Assembly (NCBI GenBank): GCA_002787235.1
Contig: PCWG01000042.1
Coordinates: forward strand, 274,110 to 338,109
Direction: 5' to 3'
Source of the DNA: Nitrospinae bacterium CG11_big_fil_rev_8_21_14_0_20_45_15
GTDB taxonomy: Bacteria; Nitrospinota; Nitrospinia; Nitrospinales; VA-1
Length of the DNA stretch: 64,000 nucleotides
This document shows positions 1 through 10,127 of this stretch, piece by piece (within the stretch, counting starts at the first letter, position 1; each line of letters starts with the position of its first letter). Under the pieces are notes generated by a model. That model saw only the letters and a list, made by a program, of their open reading frames with translations. It was not told where the DNA came from and ran no database searches. Both the position numbers and the translations under genes were made by a program.

Positions 1-560
1 CGCCTCTCCAATAATAGAATTTCCAGAGCATTGCTCAGCTTTGGAAAATTTTCAGGGATACACTTGAAAGAGGGGGCGTGAAATATAATTTCCAGTGATT
101 GCGAAGACATTTCTGTAAGAAACTGCATTCCTGCCGAAATTTGATCTGCCGCTGTGGATTCATTGTCTGAGTGGATCAGTTGAAACCGTGGATCTTTGAA
201 CACCTCGGACAAATCATTTAACATAAACGCCGCTGACAATAGATTGGGGTTCAGTTCGATGACGAGTAAAGAGCCTTCGGGACCGATTCTTTCCAGCAGA
301 GGGCCAAGGTGATAGCCCAGTCCCATCCCATACAGGCAAACCTGAGACCCGGGTTGAATTTTCTGAGCAAACTTTTCGCCTTCCTTTTTTGGATCATACG
401 CACTGTGGATCAAGATACCGTTGCATCGGAGAGTGGTTTGACCGTTTTGAGCGACGAAAGTTTCTATTTCGTCAGAGAAATGGCGCGGTGAAACCGTGTT
501 CCGGTGCTGTGGGTTCTGTGCGAGGGCAGATAGATTTTTGTGTAAATAGTCGGGTTTCAA
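1..560 (-). CDS. Maf / DUF115 (MptE-like) motility accessory protein, N-terminal part, truncated by window edge
   Basis: Not in the ORF track (TTG start, runs off edge). Reverse strand reads TTG-KPDYLHKNLSALAQNPQHRN...GSQVCLYGMGLGYHLGPLLERIGPEGSLLVIELNPNLL, with GGAG ribosome site 7 nt upstream of the TTG. The YGMGLGY motif matches the paralogue at 19990..21864 (IFYGMGLGYALLE). Confidence 0.7.
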   Translation of the reverse strand, partial: MKPDYLHKNLSALAQNPQHRNTVSPRHFSDEIETFVAQNGQTTLRCNGILIHSAYDPKKEGEKFAQKIQPGSQVCLYGMGLGYHLGPLLERIGPEGSLLVIELNPNLLSAAFMLNDLSEVFKDPRFQLIHSDNESTAADQISAGMQFLTEMSSQSLEIIFHAPSFKCIPENFPKLSNALEILLLER

Positions 561-609
561 GTAAGGTCTCCAAACGACTTGCAGGCCTTTATCATAACAT
601 CATATGAGT

Positions 610-3600
610 TTATTCATCGGATGAATTAAAGGATCTGTATAGAGCTGGAAGCACAATCAGAGTGAGGATGGTTGAAGAAATAATGCCACCGATCACCACC
701 GTTGCCAGTGGACGCTGAACTTCGGCACCGGTTCCCGTTGCCATGGCCATAGGGATGAATCCCAAAGATGCGACCAATGCGGTCATCAATACAGGTCGCA
801 GGCGGGTGACCGATCCCTTGCAAATGGCTTCGTCCAAAGCCATTCCTCTTTCCCGCAATTCTTCGATGAAGGAGATCATGACCATTCCATTCAAAACCGC
901 AATGCCGGACAGGGCGATGAAACCAATCGCGGCTGAAATTGAAAGTGGAATGCCACGGGCCCACAAAAAGAAAAACCCTCCGGTCAAGGCCAGCGGAATT
1001 CCTGAGAAGATGAGCAGTGAATTTTTCATACTGCCAAATGCGGCAAACAGCATGAGAAATATCAATGCAAGGGATATGGGGACAACGATCCATAATCTTT
1101 TAGATGCTGAAATCAAATGCTCGAACTGTCCACCCCAGGCAATCCAGTAACCGGGGTGAATCGTAACTTTTTCTTCAATGGCCTTTTCAGCTTCTTGCAC
1201 AAAGGAGCCGAGGTCGCGATCCCGGACGTTGGCGGTGACGACGATCCGGCGTTTTCCATTTTCCCGACTGATCTGGTTGGGGCCTTTTACCATTGAAAAT
1301 TTTGCTACAGTAGACAGTGGAATATGGTTCAGGTTATGACCGCTTCCAAGAATTGTTGCGGGGGCGAAATTATCCGGCAGGGTGATCGGGATTCTCTTCA
1401 AACTTTCAATATTTGTTCGTATATCTTCACTCAGACGGACCATTATTTGAAAACGACGATCCCCTTCAAATACCTCTCCGGCAGTTTCCCCGCCAATGGC
1501 AATGGATATGGCATCCTGGACGGTGGAAACGTTGATTCCCAGTCTAGCCATCAGTTCGCGGTCTAGCTCCAATGTCAGAACAGGAAGACCTGTGACTTGT
1601 TCGACATCTACGTCGGCGGCACCTGGTATTTGTGACAGAACCTGCTCGATTCTTTTGGCATGGGAAACCAGCATGTCCAGATCATCGCCAAAAACCTTCA
1701 CTGCTACGTCACTGCGCACACCAGCGATCAGCTCGTTGAATCGCATTTCAATCGGTTGGATGATCTCGTATTTGTTGCCGGGGACCTCGTTCATCTTATT
1801 TTCCAGTTCTGCTATAAAATCAGATTTGGGACGTTTGGGATCGGGCCATTCTGATCGGGGTTTGATCATGGCATACACGTCTGCAACGCTGGGCGGCATG
1901 GGGTCTGTTGCAATATCACCTGTGCCGATTTTGGCGAATACATAATCGACTTCAGGTAATTCCATGATTTTCTTTTCCAGAAGATCTTGCATGGACACCG
2001 CCTGGGAAAGACTGGTGCCCGGAACTCGCAAAGCATGGATGGCTAAATCCCTCTCATCGAGAGTGGGCAGGAATTCGCTTCCCATGCGTGTGGAAAGGAG
2101 AAGGCTCAAGATTACAAGCACACCGGCAAGGGTAATGATTGTGGGTCGATTGTTTAGCGACATTCCCAGCAAGGGTTCATACACCTTGCGCGATAGCTTT
2201 ACCAAAAGATTTTCCTGTTCGGAAATGTTCCCAGACGAAAATTGTGCGACCATGGCTGGAACAAAGGTAACGGATAAGAGCATGGCTCCGGTCAAGGCCG
2301 CGAGAACGGTGAATGCCATGGGTTGGAACATTTTCCCTTCAATTCCTGTCAGAGTCAGGATCGGTAAATACACGATCATGATGATGAACCCACCAAAAAT
2401 ACTCGGACGCGAGACCTCTTTTGTGGCGTAGGCGACGATACCAAAGCGTTCATCTCGATCGAGTGTGCGCCCCAGTTTTTTATGTTCTTCTGCCAATCGA
2501 CGGATACAATTTTCTACAATGATAACGGCTCCATCAATGATGATGCCGAAATCGATGGCTCCCAGACTCAAAAGATTTCCGCTGACATTATTTTTAACCA
2601 TCCCGGTGATTGCAAACAGCATGGACAATGGGATGACAAGGGCGGTGATGATGGCGGCCCGAAAATTCCCCAGAAGTAAAAAGAGGACGACGATGACGAG
2701 CAATGCACCTTCTAAAAGATTGGTTTTCATCGTATCGAGAGTGGCGTTGACCAGGTTCGTTCGATCGTAAACCGTTTTCGCCTTCACACCTTCAGGCAAA
2801 CTGCGATTGATTTCTTTTAGTTTGTCTGCAACTTTAATGGAAACTGTACGGCTATTTTCACCTTTCAACATGAAGACCGTTCCCAGAACGACTTCTTGTC
2901 CGTTTTCTGTAGCCGCTCCCGTGCGCAACTCTTTTCCCAGCGTGACTTCGGCAATGTCCTTGATGTAAATGGGGATTCCGTTACGAGAACCGGCAATGAT
3001 TCTTTCTATATCTCTTATCCCTGAAACCTGACCGGGTGTTCGAATGAGGTATTGCGAGCCACTGTGTTCGATGTAACCCGCCCCGACGTTATCATTATTT
3101 TTCATCAAAGCGTCCACCACATCCCGGAAGCTTATTTTATAGGCCCTGAGTTTTTCTGGATCGGGAGCGACCTGATATTGCTTGGTGTATCCGCCAATGC
3201 TGTTGACATCGGCAACGCCGGGAATATTGCGCAGTTGCGGGCGAATGATCCAGTCTTGAATGGTTCTCAGCTCAGTGAGTGAATAAGGTTGGGTGGATTT
3301 GATTTTTTCATCAGGCCCAACCGTCCACAAAAATATTTCTCCCAGACCTGTGGCAATGGGACCCATGACAGGCTGGGTATTGGGAGGAAGTTTCCCGATC
3401 ATTTCCTGCAAACGGGTATTGATCAATTGTCGTGCAAAGTAAATATCTGTATCGTCATCAAAAACCACGGTGACCTGGGACATTCCGTATCGGGAAATGG
3501 AACGGGTATGAGACAATTTGGGAGTCCCGGCCAGAGCGGTTTCTATAGGGAACGTGATGCGGTTTTCAACTTCCAGCGGGGTATAGCCACGGGCTTTGGT

Positions 3601-3750
3601 ATTGATCTGAATCTGGACATTGGTGATATCGGGGACCGCATCAATCGGCAAAATCTGGAAATTGTAGATACCCGGAATGGCCAATGCCAATGTACCCAAA
3701 ATCACAAAAATGCGGTATTTGACGGAGAATTTTAATAGAGCAGAAAGCAT
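610..3750 (-). CDS. czcA: CzcA/CusA-type heavy-metal efflux RND permease
   Basis: 1046 aa, typical HME-RND N-terminus (KFSVKYRIFVILGTLALAIPGIYNFQILPIDAVPDITNVQVQI-like) and RND core motifs; followed by adaptor and TolC-like genes. Confidence 0.93.
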   Translation of the reverse strand: MLSALLKFSVKYRIFVILGTLALAIPGIYNFQILPIDAVPDITNVQIQINTKARGYTPLEVENRITFPIETALAGTPKLSHTRSISRYGMSQVTVVFDDDTDIYFARQLINTRLQEMIGKLPPNTQPVMGPIATGLGEIFLWTVGPDEKIKSTQPYSLTELRTIQDWIIRPQLRNIPGVADVNSIGGYTKQYQVAPDPEKLRAYKISFRDVVDALMKNNDNVGAGYIEHSGSQYLIRTPGQVSGIRDIERIIAGSRNGIPIYIKDIAEVTLGKELRTGAATENGQEVVLGTVFMLKGENSRTVSIKVADKLKEINRSLPEGVKAKTVYDRTNLVNATLDTMKTNLLEGALLVIVVLFLLLGNFRAAIITALVIPLSMLFAITGMVKNNVSGNLLSLGAIDFGIIIDGAVIIVENCIRRLAEEHKKLGRTLDRDERFGIVAYATKEVSRPSIFGGFIIMIVYLPILTLTGIEGKMFQPMAFTVLAALTGAMLLSVTFVPAMVAQFSSGNISEQENLLVKLSRKVYEPLLGMSLNNRPTIITLAGVLVILSLLLSTRMGSEFLPTLDERDLAIHALRVPGTSLSQAVSMQDLLEKKIMELPEVDYVFAKIGTGDIATDPMPPSVADVYAMIKPRSEWPDPKRPKSDFIAELENKMNEVPGNKYEIIQPIEMRFNELIAGVRSDVAVKVFGDDLDMLVSHAKRIEQVLSQIPGAADVDVEQVTGLPVLTLELDRELMARLGINVSTVQDAISIAIGGETAGEVFEGDRRFQIMVRLSEDIRTNIESLKRIPITLPDNFAPATILGSGHNLNHIPLSTVAKFSMVKGPNQISRENGKRRIVVTANVRDRDLGSFVQEAEKAIEEKVTIHPGYWIAWGGQFEHLISASKRLWIVVPISLALIFLMLFAAFGSMKNSLLIFSGIPLALTGGFFFLWARGIPLSISAAIGFIALSGIAVLNGMVMISFIEELRERGMALDEAICKGSVTRLRPVLMTALVASLGFIPMAMATGTGAEVQRPLATVVIGGIISSTILTLIVLPALYRSFNSSDE

Positions 3751-3834
3751 GTCAATCCTTTATGAGTCGTCTGAATGAATGGGATTGCAATCCCTTCAAA
3801 TTGATCACTGGAATTTGGGGGGATGTGCTGTCGG

Positions 3835-5589
3835 TCAATGCGCATGCACGGCGGATGATTTTTCTATTTCCGCTTTCACCACGTAACTGTTTTCGGTCAC
3901 AAAACTTTCTCCTGCTTTCAAACCGTGTAAAACCTCTGTCCAGTTGCCATCGCTTTCCCCCAGTTCGAGAGGGCGTGCTTCAAAAAAGTTACCGTATTTG
4001 ACAAACACAACAGACCAGTCCCGAATGCTTTGTATGGCCTGATTAGGAACTGCGAGAGCCACTTTGCGTTTGTCAAGGAGCAGTTGCAACGTGACAAAAG
4101 TACCCGGTCGCCATTTTGATTTTGGATTCTGGATCACCACTCTTCCTGTAACGGTGCGATTTTTATCATCTATTATGGATGAGAGATAGGTCAGTTGGCC
4201 TTCGACTTTCATTCCAAGGTTTTCATCGATGACGGTGACCGATTGTCCCAATTTCACATATTTGATATCGCGGGCAGGAATGGAAATGTTGACCCACACT
4301 TCCGACAAATCCGCGAGAAGCAATACGCGATCATCATTTTTCACCGCTTCACCTGTGGAGATGTGTTTTTGAATCACCGTCCCTCCCAGGGGCGACTTGA
4401 GTTCGTATTGAGTCAATATGGGGTCATTATTTTGGGAAAGTTTCTCCACTTCCTCAGGGGTCAATCCCAGTGCGAACAGTTTTTGACGGGTGGTTTGCAG
4501 TTTGAGATTTTCCATCTCATAGGTTCTGGTTTTTTGTTGCACCTGCCATTGACCGTCGTAAACAATTTTTTCACGTAAAGCACGATACCGGGCTTCTGAA
4601 CTATTTAAGTTTTCTTCAGCCTGCAAGTATTCAGATTGTGAAGAAATTCCCTTTTCAAATAGATTTTTCTCACGCAAGTAAACAGATTTGGCCAGTTCCA
4701 GCTTTGAATAGGCAGGGATCAGTAACTCCCGACTTTTCCCAATAGGAAGGGCCTTCAACTCACGATCGATCTCTTCCAGACGCGTTTCCTTTTGCAGTAG
4801 CTCTAACATGCGCGTGGTGTTTTTGTAGAGCAGGATTTCTCTGTCCATATCGGCTTTTACCAGATCGGTTTGTTTGACGGCTGAAAGGTAATCGATTTTT
4901 GTGTTCGCCAATTCACGACTTTCAATGATTGCCAATACTTCACCAGGCACGACCTGATCTCCCAAATCTTTGAAAACCTGTTTGACGATGCCATTGAGAC
5001 GGGGCACGACGTGCACAACTTTTTCTTCGTTCAGACCGATTTCCCCGGTCAATTTAAGGATATTTTTCAGTCGGGCCGACCCTACTTTTTTGATCACGAT
5101 GTCTGCATTTTTGATTGCGGATTCCAGTAGCTCAACGCGGGCTTCGATTTGGGATAATTCCCAGTCATACGTTTGCTCTTTCCACTGGGCCTGAATTTTC
5201 ATATTGAAAGAATGAGGCTCTTCAACGGTCTTGTCTCCCAGCAGATAGTCTCCCACTGGATTGAAATGAATTTCGTCTATTCGATCCAATCGATGCAGAG
5301 CAATGGTCAGTTTCACTTCATTGAGAGGGATAGGGAGACCTTTGGCTGTGGTGAAATAGGCCCTGAACTGAGGAGGCACACCGGTTTCAAAAATTTTAAG
5401 TTCCAGCGTTAAGTCATTTTTAGCGAACAACCAGCCACCATGTGGTCCTCTGGGAGAAGAAATCGTTTTTTCGGGCATGGAGCCATGCTCTTTGGAAACA
5501 CTGACGGGTTGCATCTTTAGAATTTTCCAGGCCGCGAAGGTTCCCAAAACCAGTATGACTATTATCGGAACTATAAATCGTTTTTTCAT
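3835..5589 (-). CDS. czcB: CzcB-type efflux RND periplasmic adaptor with extra N-terminal domain
   Basis: 584 aa, N-terminal membrane anchor, HlyD/biotinyl-lipoyl-like segments, overlaps next gene by 4 bp. Confidence 0.88.
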   Translation of the reverse strand: MKKRFIVPIIVILVLGTFAAWKILKMQPVSVSKEHGSMPEKTISSPRGPHGGWLFAKNDLTLELKIFETGVPPQFRAYFTTAKGLPIPLNEVKLTIALHRLDRIDEIHFNPVGDYLLGDKTVEEPHSFNMKIQAQWKEQTYDWELSQIEARVELLESAIKNADIVIKKVGSARLKNILKLTGEIGLNEEKVVHVVPRLNGIVKQVFKDLGDQVVPGEVLAIIESRELANTKIDYLSAVKQTDLVKADMDREILLYKNTTRMLELLQKETRLEEIDRELKALPIGKSRELLIPAYSKLELAKSVYLREKNLFEKGISSQSEYLQAEENLNSSEARYRALREKIVYDGQWQVQQKTRTYEMENLKLQTTRQKLFALGLTPEEVEKLSQNNDPILTQYELKSPLGGTVIQKHISTGEAVKNDDRVLLLADLSEVWVNISIPARDIKYVKLGQSVTVIDENLGMKVEGQLTYLSSIIDDKNRTVTGRVVIQNPKSKWRPGTFVTLQLLLDKRKVALAVPNQAIQSIRDWSVVFVKYGNFFEARPLELGESDGNWTEVLHGLKAGESFVTENSYVVKAEIEKSSAVHAH

Positions 5590-6911
5590 TGTTGGGGTTT
5601 TTCTCCGTTTGGCATGGGTTTGGGCTCGGCAAACACAAGAGGTTCCCCGATCAAGCTCTCAACATCAGCAACGGCAAAGTGATAATTCGCGAGCGATTCA
5701 AGATATTGTTGTTTTGCGGTGAAATATGTTTTTTGGCTATCGAGAAATTCCAAAAATCCGAATTTGCCAAAACGATAGCCTTCGCTGACTCCATCAAAAA
5801 CTTGTTGGGCAGAAGGTAATATTTCAGTTTGCAGGGTTTGTGCCCGAGAATGAGCGAGAACAAGTGTTTGGTAAGCGTTCAAAAAGGTTTGTGTCATTTC
5901 AATTTCAGCAGAGCGTTTCTCCTCCTGAATCCGTGATAGATTGTGTTGGGCTTCTGCGATGGCACCTTGATTCCGGTTAAAAAACTGAAGTGGAATGGAC
6001 AATCCGAAAGTCACCGCATTGTCATCGCTTTGCTCCAATCGGCGATACCCCCCGGATAGAGTGATATTTGGAATTCTTTTAGAACGTTCCCGTTTGACTT
6101 CCGCCTGACGCTGTTTCATTGCGCTTTCCCAGAGCTTGAAAGAGGGGGTTTGGAGAATTTTGGGCTGTAGTGTTTCGATAGGAGGTGCGGGAGAAATTTT
6201 AAACAGGTTGCCAAGGACCTTTTCAAATCCAGGGTTGGCATCTCCCCAAGTGCGAGAAAGTTGCCTTTTTGCTTGCTTCAGGTCTTGTTTTGTCTTTTCC
6301 AGAGCAATTTTAAAGTTAGAAAGAGCTACCTTTGCCTTGATCTGTTCAATGGAGGCAATTTTGCCTGCTTTGACCCTTTGGGAGACCGCCTCAAAAAAAT
6401 TGTTTCCCAGTTCGATCATGTCTTCCGCTAAAGAGACGCTATGTTGCATCTTTAAAACATTGACAAAGGCTTTGTGTACGTTCATCAGTACTTCCAGACG
6501 CTTGCTATCGTAGTCCCAACCGGCCAGTTCTTCAGCGGCTTTACCGACATTTATTCTGGCAGATCGTTTGCCTCCAAGTTCTATCAATTGTCCAACTTGT
6601 ACGTTTGTTTCGGCACCACGAAATCCACCGAAAGATCCAGAACCAAAGGCATTCCCGACTTGAATGCTTAGAGTGGGATTGGGAAGCAGACTCGATTGCA
6701 AGGTTCGGGCTGACCGAGCTTGTACTTCCTGGGAAAAGGCTGAAAGTATCGGGTTCTTCAGCAGGGCCTTTGCAGAGGCTTGCTGAAGGCTGATATTATT
6801 GGGGCTGTTGTTTTCTATATGGAGTGTCCCATCGGGCTCGGCAAATGCAGGAGAAAACGATGCCATAGCTAAGACAGATACGAAGCTCCATAAAATCAAA
6901 AGGCATTTCAT
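5586..6911 (-). CDS. czcC: CzcC/TolC-family outer membrane efflux protein
   Basis: 441 aa, signal peptide, two OEP-type coiled repeats, operonic with czcB. Confidence 0.88.
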   Translation of the reverse strand: MKCLLILWSFVSVLAMASFSPAFAEPDGTLHIENNSPNNISLQQASAKALLKNPILSAFSQEVQARSARTLQSSLLPNPTLSIQVGNAFGSGSFGGFRGAETNVQVGQLIELGGKRSARINVGKAAEELAGWDYDSKRLEVLMNVHKAFVNVLKMQHSVSLAEDMIELGNNFFEAVSQRVKAGKIASIEQIKAKVALSNFKIALEKTKQDLKQAKRQLSRTWGDANPGFEKVLGNLFKISPAPPIETLQPKILQTPSFKLWESAMKQRQAEVKRERSKRIPNITLSGGYRRLEQSDDNAVTFGLSIPLQFFNRNQGAIAEAQHNLSRIQEEKRSAEIEMTQTFLNAYQTLVLAHSRAQTLQTEILPSAQQVFDGVSEGYRFGKFGFLEFLDSQKTYFTAKQQYLESLANYHFAVADVESLIGEPLVFAEPKPMPNGEKPQQ

Positions 6912-7021
6912 GGTTTTGCCACTTTATAAAAAGATGGTCCGGCCATTCGCTTGTGGAATAACCACAGTTTCCTGTGAGGGATTTCAAGCGAAATTCGACT
7001 GCTGGTAAATGCTACCGGAAA

Positions 7022-7489
7022 TTATATGGAGAGAGTGCTGACAGGAGGGGATCGTTCCCGTATTTTTAGCCAATAACCAGAAACAGGGTCGTCTTGTGAG
7101 TGGTCACTGAACAAGAAGGTTTCGGGAGTGTGCTGAAAATTGGGTGTTGAAAAATAGGCGGAAACTTTTACAACCGTATTGGACTTTAGCGGTTTTGTGA
7201 TTGTGTTGTTGAGTTCGACATCCAGTTGATCTTCATCTGGAACTGCATGGGGGTGCGTGTGGTTATGGTCAAAATTTGCACCTTCACTGTGAACCAGGGG
7301 CTTATGGGCAATATTCTCCAATGCCAGTGAGTGGAAATGCCCTTCATGTTCGTGTGCGAATGGCTTGTCGGCGTGTGCGTGTACATTTTCGGGGTGATAG
7401 TGGTAATAAGGCAACAGTAGGAACTGTATCCCTATCACAAGGGTCATAATGACCCAACTCACACTGAAATTTTGGATGTATTTACGCAT
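7022..7489 (-). CDS. His-rich exported/membrane-anchored protein, putative metal-binding accessory of the czc operon
   Basis: 155 aa; N-terminal TM then YYHYHPENVHAHADKPFAHEHEGHFHS...HNHTHPHA; first gene of the efflux operon. Confidence 0.7.
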   Translation of the reverse strand: MRKYIQNFSVSWVIMTLVIGIQFLLLPYYHYHPENVHAHADKPFAHEHEGHFHSLALENIAHKPLVHSEGANFDHNHTHPHAVPDEDQLDVELNNTITKPLKSNTVVKVSAYFSTPNFQHTPETFLFSDHSQDDPVSGYWLKIRERSPPVSTLSI

Positions 7490-7767
7490 AGTCCCGTTTT
7501 TATAATTAATATCTACTTACTCTATCGGCGAGCAATATAAATAATATAGCAAAATTTCACGCTGTTAGGCAATTCTTTACGACAGAGTAGTTCTTCGGGT
7601 AAGGTATTCCATAATACCCAATTGAGGTGATTGTGAAACTAACTTGAACTGTTGATGCTAGTGCTTGTTTTGCTTATTGATCTGGATGCCTAGGGGAGGG
7701 GGAAGATGATGGTTCACCCGATCAGGGTGATAAACTCTGTTTTGAACGATTGGCGTTACAAAACGTC

Positions 7768-7806
7768 ACTTGGCACGCTATCTCATAAATGGATAGCATG
7801 CCAAGT
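7768..7806 (-). terminator. 15-bp stem hairpin downstream of the 61-aa ORF
   Basis: ACTTGGCACGCTATC-9 nt-GATAGCATGCCAAGT; the single mismatch is a G-U wobble only when transcribed from the minus strand, the direction of the gene ending at 7845. Followed on that strand by GACGTTTTG. Confidence 0.55.
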
Positions 7807-7844
7807 AGTAGATCGATGGTTTTCCAAATTTGAAGGGTGCAACC

Positions 7845-8030
7845 TTACACCAAGGTATTGACGTTGGTTCCTTTGCCTTGATCGTCGCTATCGCCGTCAT
7901 TTTGACCTGCTTGCACATTTTGAACTTCTTGTGCTTTTACTTCGTTGGCTTTGGCATTTTTGTTGGAACTGTTATTTGATTGCACCGATGCCGTATACTG
8001 GCCGGAACTGCCTACACTTGATACGTCCAT
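7845..8030 (-). CDS. 61-aa small protein beginning MDVSS, possibly motility-related
   Basis: ORF with GGGAGA ribosome site, near-consensus sigma28 promoter upstream and hairpin downstream. Confidence 0.7.
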   Translation of the reverse strand: MDVSSVGSSGQYTASVQSNNSSNKNAKANEVKAQEVQNVQAGQNDGDSDDQGKGTNVNTLV

Positions 8031-8072
8031 GACGTGTCTCCCAATTAGAAAAGATAAACTTCCTCGTTTTTC

Positions 8073-8099
8073 TTATCGGCAGAGATTTTAAAGACATTA
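8073..8099 (-). promoter_or_regulatory. sigma28 (FliA)-type promoter
   Basis: Minus strand TAAT-N15-GCCGATAA; 11 of 12 positions match TAAA-N15-GCCGATAA. Confidence 0.7.
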
Positions 8100-8210
8100 G
8101 TGAAAATTTTATGTGGATCGCAAAAAAAAATAGAATTTTTTACTTTGAGACCCGATTTTCTAGAAAAGGGGTTTAAATCTTGTAATTGAGCGGGATTTGA
8201 TTTACAAATT

Positions 8211-10109
8211 ATGGAGATGCCTCCCTCCTTCAATGAATGTGTTGAAATCATGAACGATCCCCAAATTTTAACGACTTCTACCGACACCGGCTCCAAAATC
8301 AAAGTTTTACCCGACAATTTGTCCAATCAGATTGCCGCTGGCGAGGTGGTGGAACGTCCTGCTTCGGTGGTTAAGGAATTGATCGAAAATTCGATCGATG
8401 CCGGTGCGAAGAAAATCATCATTGAAATTGAAAAAGGTGGCAAAGACCTGATTCGTGTGGACGATGATGGTTGCGGTATGTCCTGGGAAGATGCGGAACT
8501 GGCCTTTTCAAGACATGCAACAAGCAAGATTTCCAGTCAGGAAGATTTGGAACGGATCAATACCTTTGGTTTTCGTGGCGAGGCACTGCCGAGTATCGGC
8601 TCCGTTGCCAAGGTTCGACTCACCAGTTCCATGGACGAAAATCGTGGTGGCAAGCTGGTCGCTATTGAAGCGGGGAAATTAGAACTCACCCGGCAAATCG
8701 GGCGACCCAAAGGGACGATGGTTGAAGTGCGCCACTTGTTTTTCAACACTCCGGCCCGCAGAAAATTTCTGAAAGGTGACAGCACTGAATTTTCGCACAT
8801 TGCGCAGGGGGTGACGCAACAGGCTCTGGCTTGCCCGGCCATTCATTTCAGTTTGATACACAATGGGCGCAGTGTCATCAACACCGCCCCGACGGAACAA
8901 CTGCTCTATCGCATTGCCGAGTTGTTTGGTTCCGAGCTTGCCGGTGAGCTGGTTCAGGTCAAGGCATCTGCCGGGGATTATCATTTGAGTGGCTTCGTTT
9001 CCAATCCGGTTTACACACGTTCAAACCGAACGAATCAATACGTCTATGTGAACGGTCGTCTGGTACGCGACAAAGTCATCCAGCACGCAACTCAGTTGGG
9101 ATACAGTCATCTACTTCCCAAAGGCCAGCATCCGGTGATCTTTCTTTTCCTGAAAATGGACCCGGCTCTGGTGGACGTTAACGTGCATCCCTCCAAGGCA
9201 GAAGTGCGTTTTGCCTTTCAAAACGAAGTGCATCGTTTTGTCAGTCAATCCATCCGTTCGGCTTTGTCCGATAGTGAAAAACTCCCTTTTGTGAATCCCG
9301 AAAGGGAAGAAACGCAAGTTGAGAGGCAAAGCGAGCCTTTGGGCAATGCGCAAGAGACAATCCGTTACGACAGCCGTCCCGAAACTCTGGTTCCCTATGC
9401 GCGCGAAAAATTCGGCGACATGCAAAAGTCGTTATCCGCTCTTTATGGCGGACTCGGCTCCCCGCCGCAACCCTCGAATCCTTCGGGACTGGATTCGGTG
9501 CATATTTTCGAGCAGAAGGGCACACCCATTTCAGAATTGATGTATTCCGAGTTTGAGCCTATCGGTCAGTTGGAAAATTCTTTCATCATCATGCAGGGCA
9601 AGCGTGGAATCTTATTGGTTGATCAACACATTGCACACGAGAGGGTGTTGTACGAACGTTTTCGCGAAGCGGCAAAAGATAAAAAGGTCGATGTTCAGCA
9701 GTTGCTGTTTCCTGAATCGTTGGAGTTCTCGCCGAGCGAAGCGCAGATTTTGGGCGATCAACTCGAACTTTTAAAGGGATTGGGACTTGAGCTGGAACCA
9801 TTCGGAGAAAATGGATTCCTCCTGCGTTCGGTCCCCGCGATTTTGAAGAACGTGGATTACAGTCAGGTGATTCGTGAAATTCTGGAAATGACAGACGGCA
9901 CCGCCCTGCAGAAGAAGTACGACGAAGTGCTCATCATGATGGCTTGCAAGAGCGCGATCAAGATCAACCATCCCATGGATTTCAACCAGATGCGCAAGCT
10001 GATTTCAGATCTGGAAGAAACAGAAATGCCCTACACCTGCCCGCATGGCCGACCGATTTCCCTGCTGTTTGACATGAATGATATTCTCAAGCGTTTCTTG
10101 AGAAAGTAA
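8211..10109 (+). CDS. mutL: DNA mismatch repair protein MutL
   Basis: IKVLPDNLSNQIAAGEVVERPASVVKELIENSIDAGA, GFRGEALPSI; C-terminal dimerisation domain. The true start may be the ATG at 8250. Confidence 0.97.
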   Translation: MEMPPSFNECVEIMNDPQILTTSTDTGSKIKVLPDNLSNQIAAGEVVERPASVVKELIENSIDAGAKKIIIEIEKGGKDLIRVDDDGCGMSWEDAELAFSRHATSKISSQEDLERINTFGFRGEALPSIGSVAKVRLTSSMDENRGGKLVAIEAGKLELTRQIGRPKGTMVEVRHLFFNTPARRKFLKGDSTEFSHIAQGVTQQALACPAIHFSLIHNGRSVINTAPTEQLLYRIAELFGSELAGELVQVKASAGDYHLSGFVSNPVYTRSNRTNQYVYVNGRLVRDKVIQHATQLGYSHLLPKGQHPVIFLFLKMDPALVDVNVHPSKAEVRFAFQNEVHRFVSQSIRSALSDSEKLPFVNPEREETQVERQSEPLGNAQETIRYDSRPETLVPYAREKFGDMQKSLSALYGGLGSPPQPSNPSGLDSVHIFEQKGTPISELMYSEFEPIGQLENSFIIMQGKRGILLVDQHIAHERVLYERFREAAKDKKVDVQQLLFPESLEFSPSEAQILGDQLELLKGLGLELEPFGENGFLLRSVPAILKNVDYSQVIREILEMTDGTALQKKYDEVLIMMACKSAIKINHPMDFNQMRKLISDLEETEMPYTCPHGRPISLLFDMNDILKRFLRK

Positions 10110-10127
10110 CTTAAAAAAATAGAAAAA

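Noticed and set aside
626-3735. Numerous short ORFs antisense or out of frame within czcA (e.g. 626..1093, 1964..2431, 3289..3735)
   Set aside because: Shadow ORFs of a strongly supported RND gene; no independent motifs.
7522-7529. GCCGATAG upstream of the czc His-rich gene as a sigma28 promoter
   Set aside because: The -35 position reads TATA, only partial match, and metal efflux under FliA is not expected; probably chance.
8045-8326. 93-aa minus-strand ORF
   Set aside because: Overlaps the mutL start region and the sigma28 promoter; composition not protein-like and no ribosome site recognised.
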